Origin: Alphaproteobacteria bacterium
Lineage (GTDB): Bacteria > Pseudomonadota > Alphaproteobacteria > UBA828
Direction of reading: 5' to 3'
Length of the DNA: 14,482 nucleotides
NCBI GenBank assembly: GCA_029937205.1
Contig: JAPYQV010000022.1
Location: forward strand, 1-14,482
Shown piece by piece: positions 13,547-14,482 of this stretch. The notes under the pieces were generated by a model. The model made no database searches, was not told where the DNA came from, and was given only the letters and a program-made list of their open reading frames with translations. Both the position numbers and the translations under genes were made by a program. How positions within the stretch are numbered: the stretch's first letter is position 1; each line of letters starts with the position of its first letter.

Positions 13547-13562
13547 ATACAGCATCACCCCA
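13539..13562 (+). other. Perfect hairpin over the lptD stop codon
   Basis: TGGGGTGA (13539-13546) and TCACCCCA (13555-13562) pair in all 8 positions around an 8-nt loop. The lptD stop TGA is the end of the left arm. No U-tract follows, so it is not a classical terminator. It could slow decay of the lptF-lptG-lptD message from the 3' side or cut down read-through into surA. Confidence 0.6.
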
Positions 13563-13582
13563 TGTAAATCGGTGAAAGGTGG

Positions 13583-13610
13583 TTGCCGAAGAGCGGCAGG
13601 CAGTTATAAC
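13583..13610 (+). promoter_or_regulatory. Candidate surA promoter
   Basis: TTGCCG (13583-13588; 4 of 6) and TATAAC (13605-13610; 5 of 6) are 16 nt apart. The predicted start is near 13617, only about 5 nt before the surA ATG, leaving no room for a Shine-Dalgarno. It would let surA be made independently of lptD. Confidence 0.4.
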
Positions 13611-13621
13611 TCTGACGTAGA

Positions 13622-14482
13622 ATGTCGATAAGGGCCGAAATATTGCGCTCCCGCGCGATCGTCGGCGCCGCGCTTTTTATCGCGGTTGCCTTGGGTCTGC
13701 TTGCGCCGCCGCCACACCAGGCGCGCGGACAGGAGATCATGCGGATTGCCGCCGTGGTCAATGATGACGTCATTTCAATCTATGACCTGGCGGCGCGAAT
13801 TGACATTGTCGTCGCCTCGTCAAATCTGACAGACGCGCCGGAATTGCGCCGGCAAATCGCGCCTCAGGTGCTGCGTAGCCTGGTCGATGAGCACCTGCAA
13901 ATCCAGGAAGCGAACCGCCTGGACATTGCTGTCGGCGATAAGGAAGTTCAGTTCGCGATCAATCAAATTGAGAAAAACCGCGACATTGGTGTGGGCGGGT
14001 TTGACAGTTTCGTCAACGCACACCGGCTCGACCGCGAAGCCGTCGTCGTACAAATCAAGGCGGAAATTGCCTGGTCCAAGGTGATCACCCGGCGCCTAAA
14101 TTCGGCCATTACCGTCGGCGAAGACGAAATTGACGAAGCTCTCGCACGCCTGGAAAGCAGCCGCGGGCAGCCCGAAAATCGAGTGGCCGAAATTTTTCTC
14201 TCGATTGAGTCACCCGAACAGGAACGGGAAATTTTGAAAACGGCGGAAAATTTACTGGCTCAGTTGCGCCAAGGCGCGGAGTTTACCGGCATTGCCAGGC
14301 AATTTTCACAAAGTGCAACCTCGGCGGTCGGCGGCGATATTGGATGGGTTATCGCTGGGCAATTGCCGGCGCCCATAGACGCGGTATTGCCTGATATGGC
14401 GGCGGGAGAGATATCCAAAATAATCCGCACTTTTGACGGCGTGCACATCGTTAAGCTGCTTGATCGGCGCACCGTATTGACC
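13622..14482 (+). CDS. surA: Periplasmic peptidyl-prolyl isomerase and chaperone SurA (3' end beyond window)
   Basis: SurA escorts unfolded outer-membrane proteins, LptD among them, across the periplasm to the BAM complex. 287 codons are visible and no stop is reached. Residues 1 to about 37 are a signal peptide (IVGAALFIAVALGLLAPPP). The chaperone domain begins IAAVVNDDVISIYDL (42-56), the usual SurA opening, with the helical part LRSLVDEHLQIQEANRL (84-100) and KNRDIGVGGFDSF (118-130). A parvulin-type domain follows from about 186: RVAEIFLSI, FTGIARQFSQS, GGDIGWV and a closing GVHIVKLLDRR (273-283). So the first isomerase domain is in view and what follows is cut off. The ATG at 13622 is preferred because it starts the signal peptide, although no ribosome site is seen. 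It lies 75 nt after lptD; pdxA and ksgA often come next. Confidence 0.93.
   Translation, partial: MSIRAEILRSRAIVGAALFIAVALGLLAPPPHQARGQEIMRIAAVVNDDVISIYDLAARIDIVVASSNLTDAPELRRQIAPQVLRSLVDEHLQIQEANRLDIAVGDKEVQFAINQIEKNRDIGVGGFDSFVNAHRLDREAVVVQIKAEIAWSKVITRRLNSAITVGEDEIDEALARLESSRGQPENRVAEIFLSIESPEQEREILKTAENLLAQLRQGAEFTGIARQFSQSATSAVGGDIGWVIAGQLPAPIDAVLPDMAAGEISKIIRTFDGVHIVKLLDRRTVLT

Noticed and set aside
1..14482. CRISPR array, tRNA, rRNA, insertion sequence or prophage att sites
   Set aside because: Reading both strands showed no spaced direct repeats, no tRNA-like cloverleaf, no transposase or integrase motifs and no flanking duplications.

Overview
The window reads as chromosomal DNA of a Gram-negative alphaproteobacterium. 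The evidence is the GC-rich coding with strong third-position bias, a ClpS of the E. coli type, and the block order clpS-clpA / pepA-holC-ndk / lptF-lptG-lptD-surA. The last two blocks are often found together, divergently oriented, in Rhodospirillales-like alphaproteobacteria (recalled from family knowledge, not checked here). No tRNA, rRNA, CRISPR array, transposase or integrase gene was seen.

Left part (1-4514, all minus strand). clpA (3' end cut by the window edge) lies 27 nt downstream of its adaptor gene clpS. Upstream of clpS is a 255-nt gap with a candidate extended -10 promoter carrying a 12-bp perfect palindrome and two hairpins. Then come ndk (with a good TTGATG-17-TATAAC promoter and an AGGAG ribosome site), holC and pepA. 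pepA and holC are 6 nt apart and run in the same direction towards ndk.

Middle part (about 4515-9071) is the accessory-looking stretch, placed between the two conserved blocks. It holds a secreted protein with two tandem cysteine-rich repeats of matching spacing (+), a large unrecognised protein of 673 residues converging on it (-), an AT-rich 428-base spacer up to the chosen methyltransferase start, and a SAM-dependent methyltransferase (+). Neither of the first two could be assigned a function. They are the most likely place for something undescribed, but nothing seen proves that they form a system.

Right part (9127-14482, all plus strand) is the outer-membrane biogenesis operon. lptF and lptG encode the inner-membrane permease pair of the lipopolysaccharide export machine. 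lptD encodes the outer-membrane LPS insertase, and surA (3' end cut) encodes the periplasmic chaperone that helps outer-membrane proteins such as LptD to fold. A perfect TATAAT ends one base before the first lptF ATG and places the predicted transcript start on the second ATG, so lptF may be translated from a leaderless mRNA. surA has a similar, weaker arrangement, and a perfect 8-bp hairpin covers the lptD stop codon just before it.
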